This document shows positions 33,968 through 42,634 of a stretch of DNA of 64,000 nt, in pieces; within the stretch, counting starts at the first letter, position 1; the number at the start of each line of letters is the position of its first letter. The translations under genes were made by a program, and so were the position numbers. This stretch comes from Pseudomonas fluorescens. Lineage in GTDB: Bacteria; Pseudomonadota; Gammaproteobacteria; Pseudomonadales; Pseudomonadaceae. Location: contig NZ_CP015637.1 of NCBI RefSeq assembly GCF_001708445.1, forward strand, positions 6,139,001-6,203,000. Direction: 5' to 3'. The notes beneath the pieces are model-generated. The model saw nothing but the letters and a program-made list of their open reading frames with translations. It had not been told where the DNA came from and did not search any database.

Positions 33968-34870
33968 TTACAAGCGTTCCAGTAGTTCCCGGGCGCGGTT
34001 GCCGAAGATATCCAGCAGGTTGGCCAACATATGCGGCGGCGGTTCATCGGCACGGGTCAGGGCGTACAGAGTGATCGGCAGCGGCGGTGTGAGTGTGCGG
34101 ATGCAGGTGGTGGCCGTTGAGGCGCCCAACGCCGTGAACGGATCGATCACGGTCAGGCCGGCGCCCGATTCGACCATGGCGCGGGCCAGGGAATAGGTTT
34201 GCACCGAGATGGTCACGCGCGGTGGCGGCTCGACGTTTTCCAGGTAGCTGTCGAGTTTGGCCGCCAACGGGTCGGCGCTGGACAGACCAATCAGCGGTGC
34301 CCCCGCCAGGTCAGCCAGTGGCAAGGGGGTGTGCATTTGTGCGTCGGGCCAATAGCCCTTTGAGGCCATTGCCACCAACACACCGTTGGCCAGCACCTGT
34401 GTGGTCAACCCTGGATGCCCGGAGAAATTGAGGGTCAGCGCCAGGTCGATCTCGCGCATCAACAGTTTCTGCACCAGCTCGCGACTATGGTCGCTGGACA
34501 GCTCGCAGGCGATGTCCGGGTATTCGCGTTTCCATTCCAGAATCGCCGGTGGCAGCAGCGACAGCGCCAACGCCGGAATAGCCCCGATCCGCACGCTTTG
34601 CTCAGGTGCACGGCGCAAACTCTTGGCCAGGCGTCGCACGCCTTGCAGGCTCTCGGTGACTTTCTCGACTTCGCGTTCCAGCGCCAGGGCTTCAGGTGTT
34701 GGCTGCAATTTACCGCGCACCCGCAGAAACAGCGGGAAGCCCAACTGTAATTCGGCGTGTTGCAATACTTTGGTCACCGCCGGTTGCGAGACGTGCAGCA
34801 ACTGCGCAGCAGCGCTGACGGAGCCGGTCTGGCGGATGGCCTGGAAGATTTCGATATGACGCAAGCGCAT
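33968..34870 (-). CDS. LysR-family transcriptional regulator
   Basis: 300 residues from MRLRHIEIFQAI, a typical LysR opening, with HTH GSVSAAAQLLHVSQPAVTKVLQ and a substrate-binding domain (IGAIPALALSLLPPAI...). A 15-residue upstream extension is unlikely. It is divergent from the D-amino-acid dehydrogenase gene with a 107-bp shared promoter region, so it probably controls that operon, with an amino acid as likely effector. Confidence 0.88.
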   Translation of the reverse strand: MRLRHIEIFQAIRQTGSVSAAAQLLHVSQPAVTKVLQHAELQLGFPLFLRVRGKLQPTPEALALEREVEKVTESLQGVRRLAKSLRRAPEQSVRIGAIPALALSLLPPAILEWKREYPDIACELSSDHSRELVQKLLMREIDLALTLNFSGHPGLTTQVLANGVLVAMASKGYWPDAQMHTPLPLADLAGAPLIGLSSADPLAAKLDSYLENVEPPPRVTISVQTYSLARAMVESGAGLTVIDPFTALGASTATTCIRTLTPPLPITLYALTRADEPPPHMLANLLDIFGNRARELLERL

Positions 34871-34977
34871 GGCAGGTCCATAACCTTTGTTTATAGGTGA
34901 CCCATCTTTATTCATTGTCGGTGGCCTGTCACCTGCCCCTAGGCTGGGCCTCTCTTAATCAACGGTCGGGGGCTGGC

Positions 34978-36219
34978 ATGGCCAAGCAGGTTTGCATCAT
35001 CGGCGGCGGGGTCATCGGCTTGGCGAGCGCCTATGCGCTGGTGCGCGCCGGCCATGAGGTGACAGTGATCGACGCACGCGACGCCTTGGGTCGCGAGACG
35101 AGTTTCGCCAATGGCGGGCAATTGTCCTACCGCTATGTTGCGCCGCTGGCGGATGCCGGGGTGCCGCTGCAAGCGATTGGCTGGCTGCTGCGGGGGGATT
35201 CGCCGTTGAAGCTGCGCCCGCGCCTGGACCCCCAGCAATGGCGCTGGATGGCGGCGTTCCTGCGTGCTTGCCGTGGCTCGGTGAACAAGCGCAATGCGGC
35301 CCACCTGCTGCGCCTGGCTTCCCTGAGCCAGGACACCTTGCAGCAATGGCGCGAGGATGATCGCCTGGAGGGCTTCAGCTGGCGTCGCAACGGCAAGCTG
35401 GTGACGTTTCGTCATGCCGGCAGTTTCGAGCATGCGCGCGGCAAGGTCGCCGATATCCTGCAACAGCAGGTGCTGTCGGCCGCGGATTGCGCGCGCGTGG
35501 AACCGGCGCTGGCCGAGGGCGATTTTGTCGGCGGTATCTACACACCGAATGAGGAAGTGGCCGATTGTCATGCCTTCTGCCAGCGCCTGGCGGCGCGGCT
35601 TGATGCGTCGGGGCGGTGCCGCTTTTTGTTGGGCCGCAAGGTCACCGCGATTCGCCATGCCGGCGGCGTGGTGCAGGCCATCGAGGTGGGCGATGAGGTG
35701 ATGCCGGTGGAGCACCTAGTGCTGGCCGCCGGGCATCGCAGCGCTGAACTGGGCTTGCCAGGGTTGTCGCTGCCCCTTTATCCGCTGAAGGGCTACAGCC
35801 TTAGCGTGCCGATTGGCGCGCAGCACCAGGCGCCGAAGGTGAGCATCACTGACTACGACCGCAAGATGGTCTACGCGCGTATTGGCGAGCAACTGCGGGT
35901 GGCGGCCATGGTGGATATCGTCGGCTTCGACGCCGGCCTTGAGCCCAAGCGCCTGGCGCTGATGAAGCGCCAGGCGCTCGAGACATTTCCTATGGCCGGC
36001 GACTATGCCCAGGCGATTGAATGGGCCGGCATGCGCCCGGCCACGCCAACCGGCGTGCCGCTGATTGGCGCCAGTGCCTACCGCAACCTGTGGCTGAACC
36101 TGGGCCACGGCGCCCTCGGCTTTACCCTGGCATGCGGCAGCGGCCAATTGCTGGCCGAGCTGATCGACCAACACCTTCCTTCCATTGATATGCAGGGCCT
36201 GGCGCCCCGCGCCGCTTGA
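34978..36219 (+). CDS. D-amino-acid dehydrogenase (DadA-like FAD oxidoreductase)
   Basis: 413 residues. The FAD-binding N-terminus is QVCIIGGGVIGLASAYALVRAGHEVTVID, the second signature SFANGGQLSYRYVAPLAD is characteristic of DadA, and the C-terminal GMRPATPTGVPLIG plus LNLGHGALGFTLACGSG closes the FAD site. It oxidatively deaminates D-amino acids to oxo-acids and feeds electrons to the respiratory chain. It sits in an apparent operon with ridA and an amino-acid-binding protein gene. It may be one of several DadA paralogues in the genome; the classical dadAX arrangement with alanine racemase is not present. Confidence 0.87.
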   Translation: MAKQVCIIGGGVIGLASAYALVRAGHEVTVIDARDALGRETSFANGGQLSYRYVAPLADAGVPLQAIGWLLRGDSPLKLRPRLDPQQWRWMAAFLRACRGSVNKRNAAHLLRLASLSQDTLQQWREDDRLEGFSWRRNGKLVTFRHAGSFEHARGKVADILQQQVLSAADCARVEPALAEGDFVGGIYTPNEEVADCHAFCQRLAARLDASGRCRFLLGRKVTAIRHAGGVVQAIEVGDEVMPVEHLVLAAGHRSAELGLPGLSLPLYPLKGYSLSVPIGAQHQAPKVSITDYDRKMVYARIGEQLRVAAMVDIVGFDAGLEPKRLALMKRQALETFPMAGDYAQAIEWAGMRPATPTGVPLIGASAYRNLWLNLGHGALGFTLACGSGQLLAELIDQHLPSIDMQGLAPRAA

Positions 36220-36229
36220 GGATGCACCG

Positions 36230-36580
36230 ATGACCATCAACCGAATCAGCAGCAATGAGCGTCTCTCGGGTGCCGTGACCTACAAGGACCTGGTATTCCT
36301 CTCCGGCCAGGTGCCGGGAGACGCCCAGGATGTGGCGGGCCAGACCCGCCAGGTGCTGGCCAAGATCGATGCGCTGCTGGCTGAAGCAGGCAGCGACAAG
36401 GATCATCTGCTCAACGCGACCATCTACCTGAAGGATATCGCGCAAGGGTTTGCGCCGATGAACACGGAGTGGTCCGCGTGGCTTTCGCCAGGCATGGCGC
36501 CTACCCGGACCACCCTGCAAGCGGAACTGGCACGCCCTGACGTGCTGGTGGAAATCAGCGTGATTGCAGTACGTCAGTAA
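36230..36580 (+). CDS. RidA-family enamine/imine deaminase
   Basis: 116 residues of the RidA/YjgF family (LSGAVTYKDLVFLSGQVPG, then NATIYLKDI and PTRTTLQAELARPDVLVEISVIA). RidA hydrolyses reactive enamines and imines released by amino-acid-oxidising enzymes, which fits its place directly after the D-amino-acid dehydrogenase gene. The conserved arginine is in APTRTTLQ. Start lies 10 bp after the dehydrogenase stop. Confidence 0.92.
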   Translation: MTINRISSNERLSGAVTYKDLVFLSGQVPGDAQDVAGQTRQVLAKIDALLAEAGSDKDHLLNATIYLKDIAQGFAPMNTEWSAWLSPGMAPTRTTLQAELARPDVLVEISVIAVRQ

Positions 36581-36604
36581 CTCAAAGACCAACGGAGCAT
36601 AACA

Positions 36605-37507
36605 ATGAGAACAATCCTGTTGACCGGTTGCACCCTGGGGCTTTTGTTCGGCGCACAGGTTCAGGCGAACGAACCGGCGCTGGGCGGCACGCTGAGCAAG
36701 ATCGCCAGCGCCAAGTCCATCACCCTGGGGTACCGTGACGCCTCGGTGCCGTTTTCCTATGTGGGTGACCACAGCGGCAAACCCATGGGCTATTCGGTGG
36801 ACCTGGCGAGCAAGATCGTCGAGCGCGTGCAGCAGAAAACCGGGGTTGCCGACCTCAATGTGAAGTACAACCTGGTGACCTCCCAGACCCGTATCCCGCT
36901 GGTACAGAACGGCACCGTCGACCTGGAATGCGGCTCCACCGGGGTGACCGCCGAGCGGCAGAAGCAGGTGGCGTTTTCCTATGGGTTTATCTATGTGAAG
37001 GGCCAATTGCTGACCGCCAAGGACAGCGGCATCAACGGTTTTGACGACCTCAAGGGCAAGAACGTAGTCACCACCGCCGGCACCACCAATGAGCGCTTTC
37101 TCAAGAGCTACAACGCCGAGCACAAGAGCAATATGTTCGTGATCAGCGCCAAGGACCATGGCGAGGCGTTCAAGATGCTCGAGACCGGCCGCGCAGTGGC
37201 GTTCTATATGGACGACGCATTGCTTTATGGCGAGCGGGCCAAGGCCAAGGACCCGCACAACTGGGTCGTGGTAGGCAAAGAGCAATCGCGGGAAATCTAC
37301 AGCTGCATGGTGCGCAAGGATGATCCGCAGTTTCTCGCGGTGGTCAACGAAACGCTGGGGGACTTGTACCGCTCGGGGGAGATCAATGGGATTTACCAGC
37401 GCTGGTTTGAACAGCCGATTCCGCCCAAGGGCTTGAACCTGGAGTTTCCGATGACCAGTGAACTGAAGGCGATCATTGCCAAGCCGGTCAGCGATCCGGT
37501 GGAGTGA
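36605..37507 (+). CDS. Amino-acid ABC transporter periplasmic binding protein (GltI-like)
   Basis: 300 residues with signal peptide about 1-21 (LLTGCTLGLLFGAQVQA). The solute-binding domain starts LGGTLSKIASAKSITLGYRDASVPFSY and contains the glutamate/aspartate-type hallmarks DLECGSTGVTAERQKQVAFS and GRAVAFYMDDALL. It captures acidic or D-amino acids in the periplasm. No permease or ATPase gene follows, so it must share a transporter encoded elsewhere. Probable last gene of the LysR-linked operon. Confidence 0.88.
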   Translation: MRTILLTGCTLGLLFGAQVQANEPALGGTLSKIASAKSITLGYRDASVPFSYVGDHSGKPMGYSVDLASKIVERVQQKTGVADLNVKYNLVTSQTRIPLVQNGTVDLECGSTGVTAERQKQVAFSYGFIYVKGQLLTAKDSGINGFDDLKGKNVVTTAGTTNERFLKSYNAEHKSNMFVISAKDHGEAFKMLETGRAVAFYMDDALLYGERAKAKDPHNWVVVGKEQSREIYSCMVRKDDPQFLAVVNETLGDLYRSGEINGIYQRWFEQPIPPKGLNLEFPMTSELKAIIAKPVSDPVE

Positions 37508-37520
37508 TCACCGCATCCAA

Positions 37521-37763
37521 ATGTGGGAGGGGGCAAGCCCTAATGCCGTTCAGTTAAGCGTACATCGCCTTTTGTAGGAGCGAGCTTGCTCGCGAAAAAC
37601 GTCAACGATAACGCGTGTCTCCTGAATGAACGCGGCGCCTGTGAGTTTTTCGCGAGCAAGCTCGCTCCTACAAAACGCGGCGCCTGTGAGTTCTTCGCGA
37701 GCAAGCTCGCTCCTACAAAAAAGCCTTAACTGAACGGCATTAGGGCAAGCCCGTTCGCCACAG
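37521..37763. repeat. Nested REP array after the amino-acid operon
   Basis: An outer standard REP (TGTGGGAGGGGGCAAGCCC at 37521) is interrupted by TAATGCCGTTCAGTTAAG (37541-37558) and its inverse at 37724-37741, which then resumes GGGCAAGCCCG. Between them are three arms of the GTAGGAGCGAGCTTGCTCGCGAA family (37573, 37648, 37693), the last two within a tandem duplication of about 46 bp. No gene is present. Confidence 0.85.
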
Positions 37764-37793
37764 ACAGTGAGTTAGCTCAAAACCGAGAGTTTC

Positions 37794-38789
37794 ATGACAC
37801 CGTCCTCCGACCTGTTCACCCCCGCCTTCGGCCTCGGCAACCCTCACCTGCAAACCCTGTGGGGGCCGCTGTGGCGCCCTACCACCCACATCGAACGCCA
37901 GCGCGAACGGCTATGGCTGGAAGATGGCGACTTTCTCGACCTCGACTGGCACGGCCCGCACGACGCGCAAGCACCGTTGGTACTGGTGCTGCACGGGCTC
38001 ACCGGCTCATCCAACTCGCCTTACGTGGCCGGCCTGCAAAAAGCCCTCGCCGTACAAGGCTGGGCCAGCGCAGCCCTGAACTGGCGCGGCTGCTCGGGCG
38101 AGCCGAACCTGTTGGCGCGCAGCTATCACTCCGGGGCCAGTGAAGACCTGGCAGCCACGATTACCCACCTGCGCACCAAACGACCATTGGCACCGCTGTA
38201 TGCAGTGGGTTATTCGCTGGGCGGTAATGTGCTGCTCAAGCATTTGGGCGAAACCGGCGACGCTTCGGGGCTGCAAGGCGCAGCAGCGGTGTCGGTGCCG
38301 TTTCGCCTGGACCAGTGCGCAGATCGCATCGGGCTGGGCTTTTCGCGGATCTATCAAAAGCACTTCATGCGCGAAATGCTCGCGTATATCCGCGCCAAAC
38401 AAAGCCGCTTTTTACAGGATGGTCGTGCGGACGGGCTGAAAACCCTGGAAGCCCTCGGTTCACTGGAGAAGATGCGCACGTTCTGGGACTTCGATGGCCG
38501 GGTGACCGCGCCGCTGCATGGTTTCTTGAGTGCCGAGGACTATTACCGGCGCGCGTCGAGCCGCTACTACCTGGGCGCTATCCGCACACCGACGTTGATT
38601 ATCCAAGCTGCCGACGACCCGTTCGTATTCGCCCACAGCTTGCCCGAAGCCAGCGAGCTGTCGGCATGCACCGAGTTTGAGCTGACGACCAAAGGTGGGC
38701 ACGTGGGCTTCGTCGACGGCTCACTGAAACGCCCCAGCTACTACCTGGAGCGGCGCATCCCCCAATGGCTACTGGCCCAACACGGTTGA
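37794..38789 (+). CDS. YheT-family alpha/beta hydrolase
   Basis: 331 residues. It opens with the YheT pattern FGLGNPHLQTLWGPLWR and has the oxyanion loop LVLHGLTGSSNSPYV, the nucleophile elbow YAVGYSLGGNVLLKHLG (Ser near residue 145), Asp in QAADDPFV and His in TKGGHVGFVDG. The family hydrolyses esters of uncertain physiological substrate in the cytoplasm. It stands alone among repeats. Confidence 0.9.
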   Translation: MTPSSDLFTPAFGLGNPHLQTLWGPLWRPTTHIERQRERLWLEDGDFLDLDWHGPHDAQAPLVLVLHGLTGSSNSPYVAGLQKALAVQGWASAALNWRGCSGEPNLLARSYHSGASEDLAATITHLRTKRPLAPLYAVGYSLGGNVLLKHLGETGDASGLQGAAAVSVPFRLDQCADRIGLGFSRIYQKHFMREMLAYIRAKQSRFLQDGRADGLKTLEALGSLEKMRTFWDFDGRVTAPLHGFLSAEDYYRRASSRYYLGAIRTPTLIIQAADDPFVFAHSLPEASELSACTEFELTTKGGHVGFVDGSLKRPSYYLERRIPQWLLAQHG

Positions 38790-38794
38790 AGTAA

Positions 38795-38845
38795 AACCGT
38801 AGACATCGTTTACATCTGAAACCGGGGACATCGTTTACACATTTG
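38795..38845. mobile_element. Possible terminal fragment of an IS481-type insertion sequence
   Basis: Two copies of GACATCGTTTACA spaced 25 bases apart (38802-38814 and 38827-38839), reading on the minus strand TGTAAACGATGTCCCCGG, which resembles the end of IS481-family elements in pseudomonads. No transposase gene is present, so this would be a solo end left after deletion or transposition. Confidence 0.4.
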
Positions 38846-38856
38846 AGGCAGGGAAC

Positions 38857-39711
38857 TCAGTCACCCGTAGCGATTGCCCGCGCGGGATCGGTAATCCACT
38901 CGCTCCACGACCCCGCATACAACTTGCCCAACGGGTAACCCGCCAGGCTCAGGGCGAACAGGTTGTGGCACGCCGTCACGCCCGAGCCGCAGTAAGCCAC
39001 CAGATCTTCGGGCGAGCGGCCCTGCAACTGCGCGGCGAAGCGTTGCTTGAGTTGGTCGGCCGGCAGGAAACGCCCATCACTGCCCAGGTTTTCGCTAAAC
39101 GCTGCACATTGAGCACCGGGGATATGCCCGGCAATCGGGTCAATAGGCTCAACTTCACCGCGAAAACGTGCTTGGGCACGGGCATCGATCAAGGTCAGGC
39201 CGGGCTGGCCCAGGCGTTTTTGCAGCTGTTCGGCGTCCAGCAGCAGGTGATTGTCCGGCGCCCCCACAAAGGTGCCAGGCGCAATTACCGGCGCATCCAG
39301 GCTCAACGGGAAACCCGCGGAGTGCCAGGCCTTGAGGCCACCGTCCAGGATAAACACGCCGTCACGCTTGCCCAGCCAGGCCAACAGCCACCAGGCGCGA
39401 GCGGCATAGGCGCCGGGGCCGTCGTCATAAAGCACCACGTCGGTGTCGGCATTGATGCCCCAGGCCTGGAGCTGTTCGACGAATCTTTTCGCCTCTGGCA
39501 AGGGATGACGCCCGGTCACCCCCTTGGTCACCGGCCCGCTCAAATGGCGCTCCAGGTCAGCATATTGCGCGCCTTCGATATGCCCTTCGGCGTAGCTGCA
39601 ACGCCCGTAATCCGGGTCTTCCAGGGCAAAACGGCAATCCAGGATCACCAGCCCCGCCGACTTTTGGCGCTCGGCTAATTGCTGGGGGCTGATCAATTGG
39701 GCAAGTGGCAT
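38857..39711 (-). CDS. sseA: 3-mercaptopyruvate sulfurtransferase
   Basis: 284 residues with two rhodanese domains (about 5-140 and 155-280). The active-site loop of the second is CGSGVTACHN, matching the CGSGVTA signature that separates mercaptopyruvate sulfurtransferases from thiosulfate rhodaneses (CRKGVTA). It transfers sulfur from 3-mercaptopyruvate to thiol acceptors or cyanide. Lies 32 bp downstream of the TetR gene, same strand. Confidence 0.92.
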   Translation of the reverse strand: MPLAQLISPQQLAERQKSAGLVILDCRFALEDPDYGRCSYAEGHIEGAQYADLERHLSGPVTKGVTGRHPLPEAKRFVEQLQAWGINADTDVVLYDDGPGAYAARAWWLLAWLGKRDGVFILDGGLKAWHSAGFPLSLDAPVIAPGTFVGAPDNHLLLDAEQLQKRLGQPGLTLIDARAQARFRGEVEPIDPIAGHIPGAQCAAFSENLGSDGRFLPADQLKQRFAAQLQGRSPEDLVAYCGSGVTACHNLFALSLAGYPLGKLYAGSWSEWITDPARAIATGD

Positions 39712-39743
39712 GACGGACTCCTACAAATACAGGTGGGAAAGGT

Positions 39744-40415
39744 CTACTTCACTTCTTCCAGTGCCTGGTTCAACGGCACGTAAAACTCTTTGAACAATGC
39801 ATCCACCGCCTCTTTGGCCTGGGGCGTGACAAACCCCGCCTCCAGCACCAGCACCTGGTACACACCGCGCTTGATTGCCTCGGCGCTCAAATGCGTGGAA
39901 TTTTCGTTGGTGGTGCACAAGAAACGCACCCAAGAGGTGAGGATGATCCAGGCATTGAGGGTCAGGGCTTCGGTCTGCACCGGGTTCATATTAAGGATGC
40001 CGGCGTCGACAAACCCCTGGTAGATGGCGCCGCCCTGGATCAGGCAACGCTGGGAAAACCGCCGGTAGCCGGTGGCCAGTTCCGGGTCGCTTTCCAGCAA
40101 GTGTTCAAGGTCGCGATGCAAGAAGCGGTAGCGCCACATCCCGGCCAATACGGCCTGCAGGTAGAAACGCTTATCCTCCACGACCATTGCACGCCCCTGG
40201 GGCGGGCGCAGGAAGCTGTCGACCAACGCTTCATATTCGCGAAACAGCACGGCGATGATCGCTTGCTTGTTGGGGAAGTGGTAGTACAGGTTGCCAGGCG
40301 AAATTTCCATATGGGCGGCGATATGGTTGGTGCTGACACTACGCTCGCCCTGCTGGTTAAAAAGCTCCAGGCTGGTTTGCACAATGCGCTCGCTGGTCTT
40401 TACTCGTGGTGCCAT
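39744..40415 (-). CDS. TetR-family transcriptional regulator
   Basis: 223 residues with the TetR DNA-binding domain at 8-55 (RIVQTSLELFNQQGERSVSTNHIAAHMEISPGNLYYHFPNKQAI). The C-terminal ligand-binding half is unassigned. Divergent from the coniferyl aldehyde dehydrogenase gene across 146 bp, so it likely represses the aldehyde dehydrogenase and alcohol oxidase genes, possibly in response to an aldehyde, alcohol or fatty acid. Confidence 0.9.
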   Translation of the reverse strand: MAPRVKTSERIVQTSLELFNQQGERSVSTNHIAAHMEISPGNLYYHFPNKQAIIAVLFREYEALVDSFLRPPQGRAMVVEDKRFYLQAVLAGMWRYRFLHRDLEHLLESDPELATGYRRFSQRCLIQGGAIYQGFVDAGILNMNPVQTEALTLNAWIILTSWVRFLCTTNENSTHLSAEAIKRGVYQVLVLEAGFVTPQAKEAVDALFKEFYVPLNQALEEVK

Positions 40416-40561
40416 AGGGGATCAGCTTCTGTACACGTGATCGGGCATCTTACGGCCTATCCTGATTGGGATAAATCCGGATGTTACTGCAATGTTATTT
40501 GACAATTTAGAGTAATGACTCTAAAAATCCAGGCAGACCTATAACAATCGGGAACTGCGCC

Positions 40562-41989
40562 ATGTCTGCCAACGTTGCCTACCTCCAGGATTCCCAGGCA
40601 CTGGACCAACTCCAGGGTTTGTTCGATGCCCAGCGTCGCGCCTATGCGGCCAACCCGATGCCGCCGGCCGCGCAACGCCAGCAATGGCTCAAGGCCCTGC
40701 GCGAGTTGCTCAGCGACGAACGTCAGGCGCTGATCAACGCGATCAGCCAGGACTTCAGCCACCGCAGCGCAGACGAAACCCTGTTCGCCGAGCTGATGCC
40801 CAGCCTGCATGGCATTCACTACGCCAGTAAACACCTCAAGGGCTGGATGAAACCTTCCCGCCGCGCTGTAGGTATAGCCTTCCAACCCGCGTCAGCCAAA
40901 GTTATCTACCAACCGCTGGGCGTGGTCGGGGTGATTGTGCCCTGGAACTACCCGCTGTACCTGGCCATCGGCCCGCTGGTCGGCGCCCTGGCGGCCGGTA
41001 ACCGGGTAATGCTCAAGCTGAGCGAGTCCACCCCCGCTACCGGCGCGCTGCTCAAGACCCTGCTGGCGAAAATCTTCCCTGAAGACCTGGTGTGTGTGGT
41101 GCTGGGCGAGGCCGACGTGGGCATGGCGTTTTCCAGGCTGCGCTTCGACCACCTGCTGTTCACGGGTGCCACCAGCATTGGCAAGCATGTGATGCGCGCC
41201 GCAGCCGAACACCTCACGCCGGTGACGCTGGAGCTGGGCGGCAAGTCGCCGGCCATCGTCTCGGCGGATGTGCCGCTCAAGGACGCCGCCGAACGTATCG
41301 CGTTCGGCAAGGCCCTGAATGCCGGGCAAACCTGTGTGGCACCGGACTACGTGCTGGTTCCGGAAGATCGCGTCGAGGGTTTTGTCGAGGCTTACAGCCA
41401 GGCGATTCGCGGGTTTTATCCGACCTTGGCCGACAACCCGGACTACACCGCCATCATCAACGAACGGCAATTGGCCCGGCTGAATGCTTACGTAAAGGAC
41501 GCCACCGACAAGGGGGCCACCCTGATCCCGCTGTACGAGCAGAACCAGGCACGGCGCATGACCCACAGCCTGCTGTTGAATGTCAGTGACGACATGACCG
41601 TGATGCAGGATGAAATCTTCGGCCCTGTGCTACCGATCGTGCCTTATCGCGGCCTCGACCAGGCGTTTGCCTACATCAACCAACGCCCTCGCCCACTTGC
41701 CCTGTATTACTTCGGCTACAACAAGCGCGAACAGAACCGCGTGCTCCACGAAACCCACTCCGGTGGCGTGTGCCTGAACGACACCCTGCTGCACGTCGCC
41801 CAGGACGACATGCCCTTTGGCGGGATCGGCCCTTCAGGCATGGGCCATTACCATGGCCATGAAGGTTTTCTCACGTTCAGCAAGGCCAAGGGGGTACTGG
41901 TGAAACAGCGCCTCAATGCGGCAAAGCTGATCTACCCGCCCTACGGCAAATCGATCCAGAAGTTGATCCAGAAGCTGTTCGTTCGCTGA
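40562..41989 (+). CDS. calB: Coniferyl aldehyde dehydrogenase
   Basis: 475 residues. ALDH fold with NAD site VIVPWNYPLYLAIGPL, general base in TLELGGKSPAIVSADV and nucleophile Cys in GKALNAGQTCVAPDYV; C-terminal FGGIGPSGMGHYHGHEGFLTFSKAKGV is typical of the CALDH group. Members oxidise coniferyl aldehyde or long-chain aliphatic aldehydes to the acids using NAD(P)+. Together with the downstream GMC alcohol oxidoreductase it would form a two-step alcohol-to-acid route, so the true substrate may be a fatty alcohol rather than a lignin monomer. Confidence 0.85.
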   Translation: MSANVAYLQDSQALDQLQGLFDAQRRAYAANPMPPAAQRQQWLKALRELLSDERQALINAISQDFSHRSADETLFAELMPSLHGIHYASKHLKGWMKPSRRAVGIAFQPASAKVIYQPLGVVGVIVPWNYPLYLAIGPLVGALAAGNRVMLKLSESTPATGALLKTLLAKIFPEDLVCVVLGEADVGMAFSRLRFDHLLFTGATSIGKHVMRAAAEHLTPVTLELGGKSPAIVSADVPLKDAAERIAFGKALNAGQTCVAPDYVLVPEDRVEGFVEAYSQAIRGFYPTLADNPDYTAIINERQLARLNAYVKDATDKGATLIPLYEQNQARRMTHSLLLNVSDDMTVMQDEIFGPVLPIVPYRGLDQAFAYINQRPRPLALYYFGYNKREQNRVLHETHSGGVCLNDTLLHVAQDDMPFGGIGPSGMGHYHGHEGFLTFSKAKGVLVKQRLNAAKLIYPPYGKSIQKLIQKLFVR

Positions 41990-42017
41990 TACCGCCACCC
42001 TCGGGATAACAATAACA

Positions 42018-42563
42018 ATGAACCCTAGCCTGACTGATTCACCCGCGCTGTCGCGGCGCGGCGTCTTGAAAATCGGCCTGTGCGCCAGTGCCTTCCTGGC
42101 CACCGCCGGGCTGGGCGCCAGCCTCAGCGGCTGCTCCAGCAGCACCCCGGCCAACGGCTTCGCCATGCTGCGCGCCAGTGATTTGCCATTTCTGCGCGCG
42201 GTGATCCCGGTCCTGCTGGAAGGCGTGGCCAGCGCCCAGGAAGTAGCCAACGGGATTGAAGACACGCTGAAAAAGCTCGACTACAGCCTGCAACACCTGT
42301 CGCCGGAGATGTTCAAGCTGACCGAGCAGTTGTTCGACGTGCTCGGCATGGGCATCACCCGTGGCCCACTGACCGGCATCTGGGGCAGTTGGGAAAACGC
42401 CAGCAGCGAGCAAATCCGCAACTTTCTGCACCGCTGGGAAAACAGCTACCTGAACCTGCTGCGCATGGGCCAGGGCTCGCTGCTCAAGCTGGTGATCATG
42501 GCCTGGTACTTCCGACCGGCGTCCTGGGCACATTGCGGTTACCCCGGGCCACCGAAGATCTAG
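42018..42563 (+). CDS. Tat-secreted lipoprotein, small subunit of a GMC dehydrogenase
   Basis: 181 residues. The N-terminus has a twin-arginine signal (LSRRGVLKIGLCASAFLATAG) and a lipobox-like LSGC around Cys 38. The remainder is helical and resembles the small subunit that accompanies membrane GMC dehydrogenases (gluconate dehydrogenase subunit 3-like). It lies 71 bp upstream of the GMC oxidoreductase gene. It could escort that flavoprotein through the Tat pathway. No cytochrome c subunit is encoded next to it. Confidence 0.72.
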   Translation: MNPSLTDSPALSRRGVLKIGLCASAFLATAGLGASLSGCSSSTPANGFAMLRASDLPFLRAVIPVLLEGVASAQEVANGIEDTLKKLDYSLQHLSPEMFKLTEQLFDVLGMGITRGPLTGIWGSWENASSEQIRNFLHRWENSYLNLLRMGQGSLLKLVIMAWYFRPASWAHCGYPGPPKI

Positions 42564-42634
42564 CCGTGTTCTCCGGCGCCCACATTGACGGCAACGTCCT
42601 AGCCTTTAACGCATAAAAACAAGAGTGCCCCTCT

